Assembly (NCBI RefSeq): GCF_026540855.1
Contig: NZ_JALNUP010000003.1
Span: 147,909-211,908, forward strand
Length of the DNA stretch: 64,000 nt
DNA from: Sphingomonas sp. GC_Shp_5
Lineage (GTDB): Bacteria; Pseudomonadota; Alphaproteobacteria; Sphingomonadales; Sphingomonadaceae
Direction of reading: 5' to 3'
The notes below the pieces were generated by a model. That model was not told the DNA's origin and ran no database searches. It was given only the letters and a program-made list of their open reading frames with translations. Each line of letters starts with the position of its first letter. Within the stretch, counting starts at the first letter, position 1. Position numbers and translations under genes: made by a program. This document shows positions 1-9,086 of the stretch, in pieces.

Positions 1-17
1 TGTCGAGTTATCCCGGT

Positions 18-578
18 TCAGCCCTGCCTGCCATCGAGGCTGACGATTTGCTCCGCGATCACGGCGGCATCGGAATCGATGGCATGGAGGTACGCCGTCC
101 GCTCGGGGCTGTGCCGCTTGAGCTTGTGCAGCCCCCTAGCCTGATCGCTGGTGAGTTGGATCGGCACATAGCCTCGCTCGACCAGGCATTTATCGATGAC
201 GGCCTGCAGTTGATCCCTGACGTCCAACGAAATCACCGCCACATATTTGGCGCCAAAGGTGTTCGTTCGCCGCGCGATGTCGTCGGCCGAGCGCAGCTTG
301 GTGATCGCGTCGACGATGTTCATCGAGTTGCTGCTACCGATCTGCATAACCGTATCGAGCAATTGCGCGGCGCTGAGCGCATCGAGTTGCTTAAGCCTCT
401 CGGGCGCGATGTACGTCGTCACGTAGCGCGAGGTTTCGCTGCATTCGGCGGCGTCCCGTGCGTAATCGGACATCGTCACGCCCGCCTTGCCCCAAGAGAG
501 ATTGTCGGGCCGCTTCGCTGCCACTGGCAGGCACCAAAGCATCGAGCCGACAAGTGCACCGCTGGTTATCCACCGCAT
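18..578 (-). CDS. Hypothetical secreted protein
   Basis: Unrecognised protein of 186 residues. It opens with a clear signal peptide (MRWITSGALVGSMLWCLPVAA) and then a soluble, mixed-charge domain with two cysteines (in AAECSE and DKCLVE) that could form a disulfide after export. An upstream in-frame start at 620 exists, but the ATG at 578 is preferred: it follows an AGAGG ribosome-binding site and puts the signal peptide at the N-terminus. It stands alone, reading away from the protease gene downstream. I see no enzyme motif; a periplasmic role is inferred only from the signal peptide. Confidence 0.6.
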   Translation of the reverse strand: MRWITSGALVGSMLWCLPVAAKRPDNLSWGKAGVTMSDYARDAAECSETSRYVTTYIAPERLKQLDALSAAQLLDTVMQIGSSNSMNIVDAITKLRSADDIARRTNTFGAKYVAVISLDVRDQLQAVIDKCLVERGYVPIQLTSDQARGLHKLKRHSPERTAYLHAIDSDAAVIAEQIVSLDGRQG

Positions 579-1099
579 GTTGCCACCTCTACGAATCAGG
601 AGAGATAATGGTCGCTTCAACTGCTGAGATCATATCTGCTGCCGTGCCCGCAGCAAACAAGGATCAGTCGCATCGGCGAACGCCGTCGGGCCCAGCCGCA
701 GCGACCCGTTGCAGCGTCGCCTGTCGAGGCATTTCTCGTGCGCGGGCTTGTTCTGTACGCCCCCGCCTCGGCATTGTCTGTAATCGCGGCGGCAGGAGCC
801 GAGGTCTGAAGACAAAGTGCAGCGAAGAAAATCAATTGCCCGGCGCTGCTGGTGTGAGCAACTTGGCTAGCGCGCGCTCCATTGCACGAAGTTAGGGAAG
901 TCGCCGCTGGCTATGTCATTATTGGAGAAGGATAAACGAGATCGACGTGACGGGACGGACGTCGTTTGTCCCCAATGATTACATAAGGCCGTCAACGGCG
1001 GTTGCGGTAATTGTACCATGATCTTAAAGCGTTCGGCCCGCCGGATTGCGCAGCGCGCCTGGCCGGCTATGATCGTGCGCTCGTTGCCATAGGGGAATC
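579..1099. other. Intergenic region, no convincing gene
   Basis: About 520 bases between two diverging genes. Short open frames occur on both strands, but none combines a good start, a ribosome-binding site and coding-like composition. One minus-strand frame near 617-835 begins with a hydrophobic stretch but needs a TTG start without a clear ribosome-binding site. The region probably holds promoters for both flanking genes; no clean -35/-10 pair stood out. Confidence 0.4.
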
Positions 1100-2125
1100 A
1101 TGCGCCGCTGGATCGTTGCTCGTCGCGTCATGACGCGTGCAGCCGGAATTTGCCCCGCTATAGCCTTGGCATTGCTGATGGCGCCCTCGGCACGGGCTGC
1201 GGACAAGGCGATCCCGGCGGCAGCCGATCCGCTCACGGCGACCATCCACATGGAGGACGCAGAGCGGTTCGCGCGTCTCTATGCCGCCACCGGGGGTAAG
1301 CCGACTGCCGCCCAACTCCAGCAGGCATATATCGACCCTGGCAGCTATGCGGTGTCGGTGTTCACGCCCGACCGAATCCTGGATGCTGCTCATCTAGCCG
1401 CAGTGGTCGCCCGCAATCCGGCAAGCTACGATCATGCCATCAAGCAATGCCTGCCGCAGGTACGTCGCTACGACGCCGATCTGAGGGCGATCTATCTCGC
1501 GTTGCACGGCCTGCTGCCCGACCAGAAACTGCCGCAGATCTACGTGCTGTTCGGCGCCAACACCTCCGGCGGCACGGCAGGCCCGATGGCGCAGGTGCTG
1601 GGGATGGAAGTGCTCTGCGACACGACCGCTGAGACGCCAAAGGCGTTTCGCTCCACCCTTCGCCGGTTCTTCGCGCATGAGACCTTTCACACCTTCCAGC
1701 ATGATCCGAGTGGGCGCGGCAAGGCGCCACTGCTGGCCGATGTGCTCACCGAGGGCGCTGCCGACTTCATCGCCCTGCTCGCCACCGGCGAAGTGCCCGA
1801 ACCCGACCGGGCGACCTGGGCGGCTCAGCGCCAAGCCGCGCTCTGGACGCAATTCGGCAAGGACATGGTGACGACAGGGCCGGCGGCCAACCGGCTGGAC
1901 CCCAACCTCGCGGGACAAGCCCGGCGGCGTTGGGTATCGAATTACCAGACCGCCCCCGAGGGCTGGCCCTATGAAGTGGGCTATTGGATCGGCATGCAGA
2001 TCTGGCAATGCTATTACGACCGGGCCGTCGACAAGCATCAGGCCATCCGCGACATCATCGACTGGAACGATCCCGAGTTGATCCTGCGCCGCAGCGGCTA
2101 TGACGGGAAGTCGTGCCCGGCCTGA
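1100..2125 (+). CDS. Predicted secreted zinc metalloprotease (HExxH)
   Basis: A 341-residue protein with an N-terminal signal-type hydrophobic segment ending near ARA (about residue 33). Residues 193-197 read HETFH, an HExxH zinc-binding motif, and E218 in LTEGAADF is placed as the third ligand of a gluzincin-type site, as in DUF2268-like predicted Zn-proteases. The ATG at 1100 follows AGGGGA closely; an alternative ATG at 1130 would shorten the N-terminus. It stands alone, upstream of a DUF3147 gene. The substrate is unknown, and activity is inferred from the motif only. Confidence 0.65.
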   Translation: MRRWIVARRVMTRAAGICPAIALALLMAPSARAADKAIPAAADPLTATIHMEDAERFARLYAATGGKPTAAQLQQAYIDPGSYAVSVFTPDRILDAAHLAAVVARNPASYDHAIKQCLPQVRRYDADLRAIYLALHGLLPDQKLPQIYVLFGANTSGGTAGPMAQVLGMEVLCDTTAETPKAFRSTLRRFFAHETFHTFQHDPSGRGKAPLLADVLTEGAADFIALLATGEVPEPDRATWAAQRQAALWTQFGKDMVTTGPAANRLDPNLAGQARRRWVSNYQTAPEGWPYEVGYWIGMQIWQCYYDRAVDKHQAIRDIIDWNDPELILRRSGYDGKSCPA

Positions 2126-2193
2126 CGTACCTTGACGCCTGCCAGCCAGATGATGCGCCTAGCGCAACGGCTGGCAGGGGCTAAGACGACACC

Positions 2194-2544
2194 ATGCTTT
2201 ACCTGGCCATCAAGAGCCTGATCTCGGGTGTGCTGATCGCCATCGCCTCGACGCTGGCGCGGCGCTATCCCGGCGTCGGCGCGCTGGTTGCATCCCTTCC
2301 GCTGGTATCGGTGCTCGGCATGCTGTGGCTGTGGCACGACAGGCCGGATGCCGAGAACATGGCCGCCCATGCCGGCGCCACCTTCTGGTACGTGCTGCCA
2401 TCGCTGCCGATGTTCCCGGTCATGGCGGCACTGTTGCGGCATGGCGCGGGCTTCTGGGTATCACTGGCCATCGGCTGCTGCCTGACGGTCGCGCTATATG
2501 GGGCGCTGACGTGGATCGGGCCCCGTTTCGGCCTCAATCTCTAG
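2194..2544 (+). CDS. DUF3147 family small membrane protein
   Basis: A 116-residue, very hydrophobic protein with about four membrane segments. The block ALVASLPLVSVLGMLWLW, followed by a WYVLPSLPMFPVMAALL segment, fits the DUF3147 family of small inner-membrane proteins. The biochemical role of the family is unknown. It starts 68 bases after the protease gene with only a weak ribosome-binding site, and ends facing the TonB receptor, from which a strong inverted repeat separates it. Confidence 0.7.
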   Translation: MLYLAIKSLISGVLIAIASTLARRYPGVGALVASLPLVSVLGMLWLWHDRPDAENMAAHAGATFWYVLPSLPMFPVMAALLRHGAGFWVSLAIGCCLTVALYGALTWIGPRFGLNL

Positions 2545-2601
2545 CTCGATGCTATCCGCGTGACGCACGCTGCCATGCGGCGATGCCTTGTCCGTCGGCA
2601 A

Positions 2602-2632
2602 GCCGCGGAAGAAGCCAGGCTCCTTCCGCGGC
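2602..2632. terminator. Bidirectional terminator-like hairpin between convergent genes
   Basis: A perfect 10-bp inverted repeat, GCCGCGGAAG (2602-2611) and CTTCCGCGGC (2623-2632), with an 11-base spacer that can itself pair partly (AGCC/GGCT). It lies between the ends of the DUF3147 gene and the TonB receptor. No T-run follows on either strand, so it may be a transcript-end stabiliser rather than a full intrinsic terminator. Confidence 0.5.
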
Positions 2633-2639
2633 CGATGCA

Positions 2640-5474
2640 TCAGAAACGCACCCGCGCCCCGATCGAGTAGGTGCTGTCGTCGAACCGGATGTCGTGCGGG
2701 TTCAACGTGCTACCGTAATAGCTCTCATATTTCGCGCGAGTGACGTTGGTGCCGTCCACCGTCAGCGTCAGATGCGGAGTCACGTCATAGTTGACGCTGA
2801 AATCGAGACGTCCGCTCGCCCGCACGCCGTTGAGGAAAACGCTGGTGTCCGTCGGGCGCAGGTTGACCGACGAGGTCAGATCGCCGTCATAGTAATGCGA
2901 GCGGTACGAATAGGCCGCACGCGCGGACAGGCCGTATTTCTCGTAGATCAGGCCGACATTGTAGTTGTACTTGGACACACCGATCAGCGGCTGTCCGTAC
3001 AGCGAATCCTCCTTGGCAGTCACCTTGCTGTCAGCGATCGTGTAGTTGGCGAAGGTGCCGATCCCCGACAGCGCGCCGGGCAGGAAGTCGAAGAAGAACT
3101 GGCCGCTCGCCTCGAGCCCCTTGAGCTCGGCCGAGCCCAAGTTGCGAGGGCGCGAGATCTGGTAGCTGATCCCATTGATCAATTCTGCATCAGCTTCGGT
3201 GATGACACGCCCGGTAATGTTCTTCTTGTAGATGCCGACCGACAGATAGTTGCTGCGGCCGAAATAATATTCGAGCGTGGCATCATATTCGTCTGCTTTT
3301 TCCGGCGCCAGATCCGGATTGCCGGCCGAGCCGCCTGCCTGGATGTTGGCGTTGGTCGACAGGGCATAGTTGAGCCCAGGGTTGAGCGACCCGAAGTCGG
3401 GCCGCGACAGGACCTTGGCGTAGCTGGCGCGCGCCTGCAGGCCGCCACCGAAGCTCAGACGCGCGCTCGCATTGGGCAGCCAGTCGGTGTCGCTCGTCGA
3501 TCGCGTCAGCGGGTTGAGCACCGACGTGGTGTGGCCCGGATCGTCGGCGGTGGGTGTCGCGACGATGATCGTGCCGGTGCCACTGATCGTGCGATCGCTT
3601 TTGGTGAAGCGCACGCCGACGAGGCCATCGAGCTTGATCGGGCCCGAGATCGGAACCTCGTATTTGCCCTGGACATAACCCGCATAGGTCTTCTCATGCG
3701 CGCTGAAGCTGCGGGTCGGATCGTAGGGCTGGTCGCCAGTGGGAATGCCGAACAGCGTGCGGAGCTGATCCTCGACCGCGGGATCGAGCAAGGCGTCCGT
3801 GCTCGGGATCAGGAACGGCGCACCGCCATAGATGCGGGGCACACCGGGCACCGCCTGGAAGAAGTTGTCAGGCAAGCCCTGGCCCGCAACTGGCGTCGCA
3901 TAGGCGCCGCCCGGCGCGGCCGGGTTGACGATGACTTCCTGGTATTCGCCTTTGCGGTCGGCGATACGGCCGCCGACCTGGATGCTCTTCAGCAGGCCGC
4001 CGACGTCGTAGCTGCCGTCGATCTGGGTCGCGAACAGGCTGCCTTCCGATTTCAGGCGATCGTCATCGAGGCCGTTGGTGAACATGAAACCCGCCGACTG
4101 GCCAAGCGGGTTGCCGGGTACGTTGAAGTTGACGCCGCCGGCATCGTTGGTCGTGATGTCGAGCTCGGGCAGGCGCTTGCCGACGTCGATGATGAAGGTC
4201 TTCGAGTAATAGGTCGACTGCTGGTAGGAGACGTCGGTCTTCAGGTGGAAGCGGTCGTGATCGTATTTGAACCCGCCGCCGGCAATATAGTCGTTGGTGC
4301 GCTGGTCATGCGCCTGGTTGCTGGTGAACCCCACGGCATTGGTCGACGTGTACGACGACGCGTTGCACAGGTGCTCGATCGCGCCCGTCGCACTGGTGAA
4401 GCCGTCACCGCCGACCTTATAGTCGTTGCAGCTGCTGCCGAGCACGACGTTGGAGATCGAGGAGCCCGAGAAGGCGTCGTTGATGATGAACGCGGTCGAC
4501 GAACGGTTGCGGTAGCCATCATAGATGCCATCGGCATAGAACTGCAGATCGGGCGAGGCCTGCCATTGCAGCGCGATGTTGACTTCGGGCCGCTTGTACT
4601 TGCCGAACTGGTTGAGCCCGCCGACGCCGGTCGGGAGAAGCGCTCCGGCCGCACCGCCCGTGGCGCCGCCCGGGCCATGGTTGCCCGAACGCAGCAGATC
4701 GTCGAACGCGACCGGACGGTCGAACTTGGTCGATGAATAGGACGCATTCACCAGAATGCCGATCTCGCCGATACCGGTGTCGAACCGATCGGAGACGAGC
4801 AGGTTGGCGGTGGGATTCGCCTGCTGGAGGTTAGTCGAGAAGCTGTTGCGAACGGCGCCGGCGATCGTCAGCCCCTTGAAGTCGAACGGACGGTGCAGCT
4901 TCAGGTCGATCACGCCGGCGACGCCACCCTCCAGCAGATTGGCGCTGTTCGACTTGTACACGTCGGCCCCCGCCAGCGCCTCGGCCGGCAGATCCTGGAA
5001 GGAGAAGCCGCGGCCCGCGCCGGTAAACACTTCGCGGCCGTTCAGCGTGGTCAGGATGTCGCCGAGCCCACGGATGAGCGGATTGGTGATCTCGTTATTG
5101 TCGCCGACCACCACCTGAACGCCGGGCACGCGCTGGAGCGCGGCGGCAACGGTCGGATCGGGGAACTTGCCGATATCCTGCGCGACGATCGAATCGACGA
5201 CCTGATCGGCGTTGCGCTTGATCTGCGCCGCCTCGGCGAGGCTCTGGCGGATACCGGTGACGACAATGTCGTCGCCTGCCGCGGCGCCCGCGGTCTGGTT
5301 GTCCTGCGCCTGCGGCGTGTTGTCCGAGGGGATGGCGTTGCTGCTGTTGCCCGACTGCCCGCTCTGGCTGCCCTGCGCCTGAGCGGCAGCGTCCGCTGCC
5401 TGGGCGTAAGCCGGAACGGTGGTCAGGAGCGCGATCACGCTCGCGGTGGAACCGAGTAGAGGCCGCTTGTTCAT
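2640..5474 (-). CDS. TonB-dependent receptor (glycan locus 1)
   Basis: A 944-residue outer-membrane TonB-dependent receptor. It has a signal peptide (cleavage near AYAQA), a Gln/Ser-rich linker and a TonB-box-like DIVVTG. The plug domain shows the hallmarks QDIGKFPDPTVAAALQRVPG and the NPLIRGLGD segment, and a long beta-barrel ends in the C-terminal aromatic YSIGARVRF. The receptor imports substrates across the outer membrane with TonB/ExbBD energy. Because it faces an operon of GH43/GH5-type enzymes, its cargo is probably an oligosaccharide from plant hemicellulose or pectin; this is context inference. An 803-codon frame on the other strand is a GC-skew shadow. Confidence 0.9.
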   Translation of the reverse strand: MNKRPLLGSTASVIALLTTVPAYAQAADAAAQAQGSQSGQSGNSSNAIPSDNTPQAQDNQTAGAAAGDDIVVTGIRQSLAEAAQIKRNADQVVDSIVAQDIGKFPDPTVAAALQRVPGVQVVVGDNNEITNPLIRGLGDILTTLNGREVFTGAGRGFSFQDLPAEALAGADVYKSNSANLLEGGVAGVIDLKLHRPFDFKGLTIAGAVRNSFSTNLQQANPTANLLVSDRFDTGIGEIGILVNASYSSTKFDRPVAFDDLLRSGNHGPGGATGGAAGALLPTGVGGLNQFGKYKRPEVNIALQWQASPDLQFYADGIYDGYRNRSSTAFIINDAFSGSSISNVVLGSSCNDYKVGGDGFTSATGAIEHLCNASSYTSTNAVGFTSNQAHDQRTNDYIAGGGFKYDHDRFHLKTDVSYQQSTYYSKTFIIDVGKRLPELDITTNDAGGVNFNVPGNPLGQSAGFMFTNGLDDDRLKSEGSLFATQIDGSYDVGGLLKSIQVGGRIADRKGEYQEVIVNPAAPGGAYATPVAGQGLPDNFFQAVPGVPRIYGGAPFLIPSTDALLDPAVEDQLRTLFGIPTGDQPYDPTRSFSAHEKTYAGYVQGKYEVPISGPIKLDGLVGVRFTKSDRTISGTGTIIVATPTADDPGHTTSVLNPLTRSTSDTDWLPNASARLSFGGGLQARASYAKVLSRPDFGSLNPGLNYALSTNANIQAGGSAGNPDLAPEKADEYDATLEYYFGRSNYLSVGIYKKNITGRVITEADAELINGISYQISRPRNLGSAELKGLEASGQFFFDFLPGALSGIGTFANYTIADSKVTAKEDSLYGQPLIGVSKYNYNVGLIYEKYGLSARAAYSYRSHYYDGDLTSSVNLRPTDTSVFLNGVRASGRLDFSVNYDVTPHLTLTVDGTNVTRAKYESYYGSTLNPHDIRFDDSTYSIGARVRF

Positions 5475-5748
5475 GTCATCCTCCCCTGCGCCGCCTCAGG
5501 AGAGCGGCTTCATAAGGTCGCCCCGAAGAGCTTGATGCTATTTATCTGACGATTGCGCGAAATCTACCGATTTGTTGCTGATGTACAATTTTTCATGTCC
5601 GACTCGGCCATGATGCGAGCTCACCCAAGGTGATCGCTGCAGACCGTCACACGACCCGCCACGCGCTGCGGTTAAGTAATATAAATCTTGACAAGAATGC
5701 CCACATATCGTCGCTAAGGCCAACGATAACGGTTGGAGAGGCCGAACA
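5475..5748. promoter_or_regulatory. Divergent promoter region of glycan locus 1
   Basis: This 274-base region separates the receptor gene (leftward) from the hydrolase operon (rightward). It is clearly more AT-rich than its flanks around 5670-5700, where TTGACA (5688-5693) could be a -35 box for the rightward operon; no convincing -10 follows at 17 bases. CAACGATAACGGTT at 5721-5734 recurs with one change before the epimerase gene. No operator matching the palindrome at 10367 was seen here. Confidence 0.35.
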
Positions 5749-6849
5749 ATGAGGCTGGCATCAGCGGCCGCCGCAGCGCTGCGGATGGTGACGATCGTCG
5801 TTGCCACTATCGGTGCCGCCGGCTCCGCGCAGCAACCGCGCACGATCCAGGCAGTACCGCCCGGCGCGCCGGAAACGCCCTATGTCGATTCCACCAAAGC
5901 CTATCTGTTCGCGCACATGACCAAGGCACATTATGGCGTGCTTTACTATTCCGTCAGCCTTGACGGGTTGCATTGGCAGCGGATCAACGGCGGCAACCCG
6001 GTATCCGCCGATTACCACGGCCATGCCTCGATCGCGCGCAGTGCCGACGCCCGCTATTTTCTGGTCGGCAACAAGAGCGACGACGATCCGCTGATCCGCT
6101 TCTGGACATCGACCGACCTGATCCGCTGGACGCCCTATGGCACCTACCGGCCGGATCTCGCCGCGGTGCCGGGTTATCCGCACGCATTGCCGCGGATCGG
6201 CGCGCCCAAGCTGTTCTTCGACACGCGATCGGGCCAGTTCATGCTCAGCTGGCACACGCCGAGCGTGCCCGGCTCGGCCTCCGATCCGGAAGCCTATTGG
6301 ACCAGCCAGCGCACCCTCTACGTGCTGTCGAAGGACCTGAAGACCTTCGCCGCGCCGCCGAAGCGCCTGTTTAGCTGGGACATGGCGACGATCGATACCG
6401 TGGTCCGCCCGAACGACACCGGCACCGGCTATTGCGCGATCATCAAGGACGAGCGCTACCCGTCCGCGCAATGGATCACCGGCAAGACGATCCGGATCAG
6501 CTGCGCGCCGACCCTGCTCGGCCCCTATCCACTGCCCGGCCCGCCGCTCAGCCCCAATTTCCGAGAGGCGCCGACACTGATCCGCGCGCCCGATGACCGG
6601 AACTGGCTGCTCTATTATGAGCAATATGCCGGCACGAGCTACGGCCTGTCCAAGGCGCCGCGGCTGAGCGGCCCGTGGTATCAGGTGTCCGGCAACACCG
6701 GCGTGCCCGAATGGGATCGCTATACGATGCCGCCAGACCTGCGCCATGGGTCGATGATCGAGATCAGCCGCCGGCAATATGATGCGTTGCTGGCTGCCTT
6801 CCCTGATGGCCACGCCACCGACGCCGCAGAGGTGCCGCATGCGCGCTAG
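5749..6849 (+). CDS. Secreted GH43-like five-bladed propeller protein
   Basis: A 366-residue secreted protein whose repeated blade-like segments (for example LYYSVSLDGLHWQRING and FWTSTDLIRWTPYGTY) fit the five-bladed beta-propeller of clan GH-F (GH43-type) arabinosidases and xylosidases. Candidate catalytic acids are D216 (in IDTVVRP) and E273 (in REAPTLI). The N-terminal blade lacks the usual RDP/ADP general-base motif, showing HASIARS instead, so it may be a divergent or inactive member. It has a signal peptide and a GGAGAGG-like ribosome-binding site. It is the first gene of a four-gene operon and overlaps the next by 11 bases. Confidence 0.65.
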   Translation: MRLASAAAAALRMVTIVVATIGAAGSAQQPRTIQAVPPGAPETPYVDSTKAYLFAHMTKAHYGVLYYSVSLDGLHWQRINGGNPVSADYHGHASIARSADARYFLVGNKSDDDPLIRFWTSTDLIRWTPYGTYRPDLAAVPGYPHALPRIGAPKLFFDTRSGQFMLSWHTPSVPGSASDPEAYWTSQRTLYVLSKDLKTFAAPPKRLFSWDMATIDTVVRPNDTGTGYCAIIKDERYPSAQWITGKTIRISCAPTLLGPYPLPGPPLSPNFREAPTLIRAPDDRNWLLYYEQYAGTSYGLSKAPRLSGPWYQVSGNTGVPEWDRYTMPPDLRHGSMIEISRRQYDALLAAFPDGHATDAAEVPHAR

Positions 6850-7861
6850 CCGAGGGGTGGCGCTGCTGCTGGGCGCCGTGATCCTGTCGTGCTCCGCCGC
6901 CATATCGGCCGGGCCCGGGCAACCGGCGGCGAGCTTCCGCAATCCGTTGCTGCCCTCGGGCGCGGACCCGTGGATCGTCCGCGACGGTGCCGACTATTAC
7001 CATATGCACACCACCGGCGACGGACTCGAGATTTGGAAGACGCGCGACGTCACCGATCTCGCCCATGCCGAGCATCATGTGATCTGGCGGCCCCATTCTC
7101 CGGCGCCGAACGGCCTGTCGATCTGGGCGCCCGAGCTTCACCGCATCGAGGGCCGCTGGTACATCTATTACACCGCCGCCGAGACCGGCCATGACGACGA
7201 CGCGCATCGCGGCATCTTCGTGCTCGAAAATGCCGCGGCGGATCCTACCACCGGCACGTGGATCGATCGCGGCCGACTGGCGACGGCGCACCACGGCATC
7301 GATGGCACGACCTTCGCGTATCGGGGGCAACGCTACTTCGTCTACTCGCCTTATGTCGGTGACGAGAGCGATCTGGCAATCGTCGCGATGAGCGATCCCG
7401 TGACGCTGACCGGCCCGGAGACGATCATCGCCCGACCCGACCGGGACTGGGAAAAACAGGGCGGCCGGCAGATCCTGGAAGGCCCCGAATTCCTGCTCGG
7501 ACCCAAGGGCGACCTGTTCCTGTCCTATTCGGCGAGCGCCTGCTGGTCGGACGGCTATGCCCTCGGCCTGCTCCATGCCGCGCCGGGTAGCGACCCGCGC
7601 GCCGCCGCCGCGTGGGTGAAAAGCGCCACGCCGGTGCTCGCGACATCCGAGGCGACACAGGTGTTCGCGCCCGGCCACAATGCCTTCTTTACTGCGCCGT
7701 CGGGCAAGACCTGGATCGTCTACCATGCCAACGCGCGATCAGGCATGAAATGCTCGTCGCAGCGATCGCCGCGCATCCAGCCGGTCGGGTGGAGTCGCGA
7801 CGGCATGCCGGTGATCGGGCCGCCGGTGGCGGCCGGTGTTGCTTTGCCCAAGCCGCACTAG
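6839..7861 (+). CDS. Glycoside hydrolase family 43 protein
   Basis: A secreted GH43 enzyme (about 340 residues) that likely removes arabinose or xylose from plant glycans. The three expected carboxylates are visible: D43 in GADPWIV (general base), D155 in HGIDGTTF (pKa modulator) and E214 in LEGPEF (general acid). A signal peptide precedes them. A longer frame begins at 6779, but the ATG at 6839 follows AGAGG and directly yields the signal peptide; it overlaps the previous stop by 11 bases, suggesting translational coupling. The exact sugar specificity cannot be read from the sequence. Confidence 0.85.
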   Translation: MRASRGVALLLGAVILSCSAAISAGPGQPAASFRNPLLPSGADPWIVRDGADYYHMHTTGDGLEIWKTRDVTDLAHAEHHVIWRPHSPAPNGLSIWAPELHRIEGRWYIYYTAAETGHDDDAHRGIFVLENAAADPTTGTWIDRGRLATAHHGIDGTTFAYRGQRYFVYSPYVGDESDLAIVAMSDPVTLTGPETIIARPDRDWEKQGGRQILEGPEFLLGPKGDLFLSYSASACWSDGYALGLLHAAPGSDPRAAAAWVKSATPVLATSEATQVFAPGHNAFFTAPSGKTWIVYHANARSGMKCSSQRSPRIQPVGWSRDGMPVIGPPVAAGVALPKPH

Positions 7862-7925
7862 CGGCAACGGCAGGCCGGCATTGCCCGCGCCAACAACGAT
7901 AACAGTTCAAGGATAGGAAAGAACA

Positions 7926-9068
7926 ATGTCGCCCACGTTCATCGCCGCGCTGCTCGGCGCGGCCAGCATGGCCCTTACCGCGGCCAGCCCCGCGCTCGCC
8001 GCCACCGCTCAGCGCTCGAGCTTCGGCACCCTGCCCGATGGTCGCGCCGTTCCGGCGGTCACCTTGAGCAACGGCCATGGCGTGTCGGCGACGGTGATCG
8101 CCTACGGGGCGTCACTCCAGTCGCTGATGCTGCCCGACCGCACCGGCAAGGCCGCCGACATCGTCGTCGGCTACGATCACCTCGCCGACTTCCTCGCCAA
8201 GCCGCAATATTTCGGCGCCACCGTCGGCCGCGTCGCCAATCGCATCGCCAGGGGGCGCTTCACCCTCGACGGCAAGGCCTATCAGACCCCGGTCAACGAT
8301 GGCGCCAACGCGCTGCACGGCGGCAACAAAGGCTTCGACAAGGTGCTGTGGGAGATCACCGAGGTGAAGAACGGCGCCGCCGCTTCGGTGACGCTGCGCT
8401 ACGTCAGCCCCGACGGCGACATGGGCTATCCGGGCACGCTCACCACCTATGCTACCTACAGCCTCGACGAGCAGGGCCATCTCACCATCGATTATCGCGC
8501 CACCACCGATCGCGCGACCGTCGTCAACATCTCCAACCATACCTATTGGAACCTCGCCGGCACCGGCAGCGCCAATGGCGCGATGGGCCATGTCGTCACC
8601 ATCCCCGCCGACCGCTACACGCCGACCGACGCCGGCTCGATCCCAACCGGCACGCTCGCGCCGGTCGCGGGCACGGTGTTCGACTTCCGCCAGCCGCATG
8701 TCATCGCCGAGCGGGTGCGCGACGCGCACGACCAGCAGATCGCCTTTGCGCGCGGCTATGATCATAATTGGGTGATCGGCGCCAAGGTGACGGCGGACAC
8801 GCATTTGATGGCCAAGGTCTCCGATCCCGGCTCGGGCCGCAGCTTCGAGCTCTGGTCGAACCAGCCGGGGCTGCAATTCTACTCGGGCAACTTCTTTGAC
8901 GCCACCAGTCGCGGCAAGAATGCCCAGGTGCTGCGGATGGGCGATGCCATCGTCATGGAGCCGCAGCTGTTCCCCGATGCGCCCAACCAGCCGAGTTTCC
9001 CCTCGGCACGGCTCGAGCCCGGCCAGACCTATCACAACGTCATCGTCTATAAATTCACCGCCAACTGA
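7926..9068 (+). CDS. galM: Aldose 1-epimerase (mutarotase), secreted
   Basis: A 380-residue mutarotase that interconverts alpha and beta anomers of free aldoses released by the neighbouring hydrolases. Family signatures are HGGNKGFDKVLW (H131), NHTYWNLAG (H205) and the C-terminal EPQLFPDAPN segment carrying the catalytic glutamate. An N-terminal signal peptide (cleavage near ALAAT) makes it periplasmic, unlike cytoplasmic GalM of enteric bacteria. It lies 64 bases after the GH43 gene and 18 before the GH5-like gene, in the same operon. Confidence 0.9.
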   Translation: MSPTFIAALLGAASMALTAASPALAATAQRSSFGTLPDGRAVPAVTLSNGHGVSATVIAYGASLQSLMLPDRTGKAADIVVGYDHLADFLAKPQYFGATVGRVANRIARGRFTLDGKAYQTPVNDGANALHGGNKGFDKVLWEITEVKNGAAASVTLRYVSPDGDMGYPGTLTTYATYSLDEQGHLTIDYRATTDRATVVNISNHTYWNLAGTGSANGAMGHVVTIPADRYTPTDAGSIPTGTLAPVAGTVFDFRQPHVIAERVRDAHDQQIAFARGYDHNWVIGAKVTADTHLMAKVSDPGSGRSFELWSNQPGLQFYSGNFFDATSRGKNAQVLRMGDAIVMEPQLFPDAPNQPSFPSARLEPGQTYHNVIVYKFTAN

Positions 9069-9086
9069 TCACCGAAAGAGGCCATC

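Noticed and set aside
617..835. Small secreted peptide on the minus strand
   Set aside because: Needs a TTG start, lacks a ribosome-binding site and turns Arg-rich without structure after the hydrophobic start.
2325..4736. 803-codon open frame opposite the first TonB receptor
   Set aside because: It lies entirely antisense to a clear receptor gene, has Arg/Val-rich low-information sequence and no family motif; a shadow caused by high GC at third positions.
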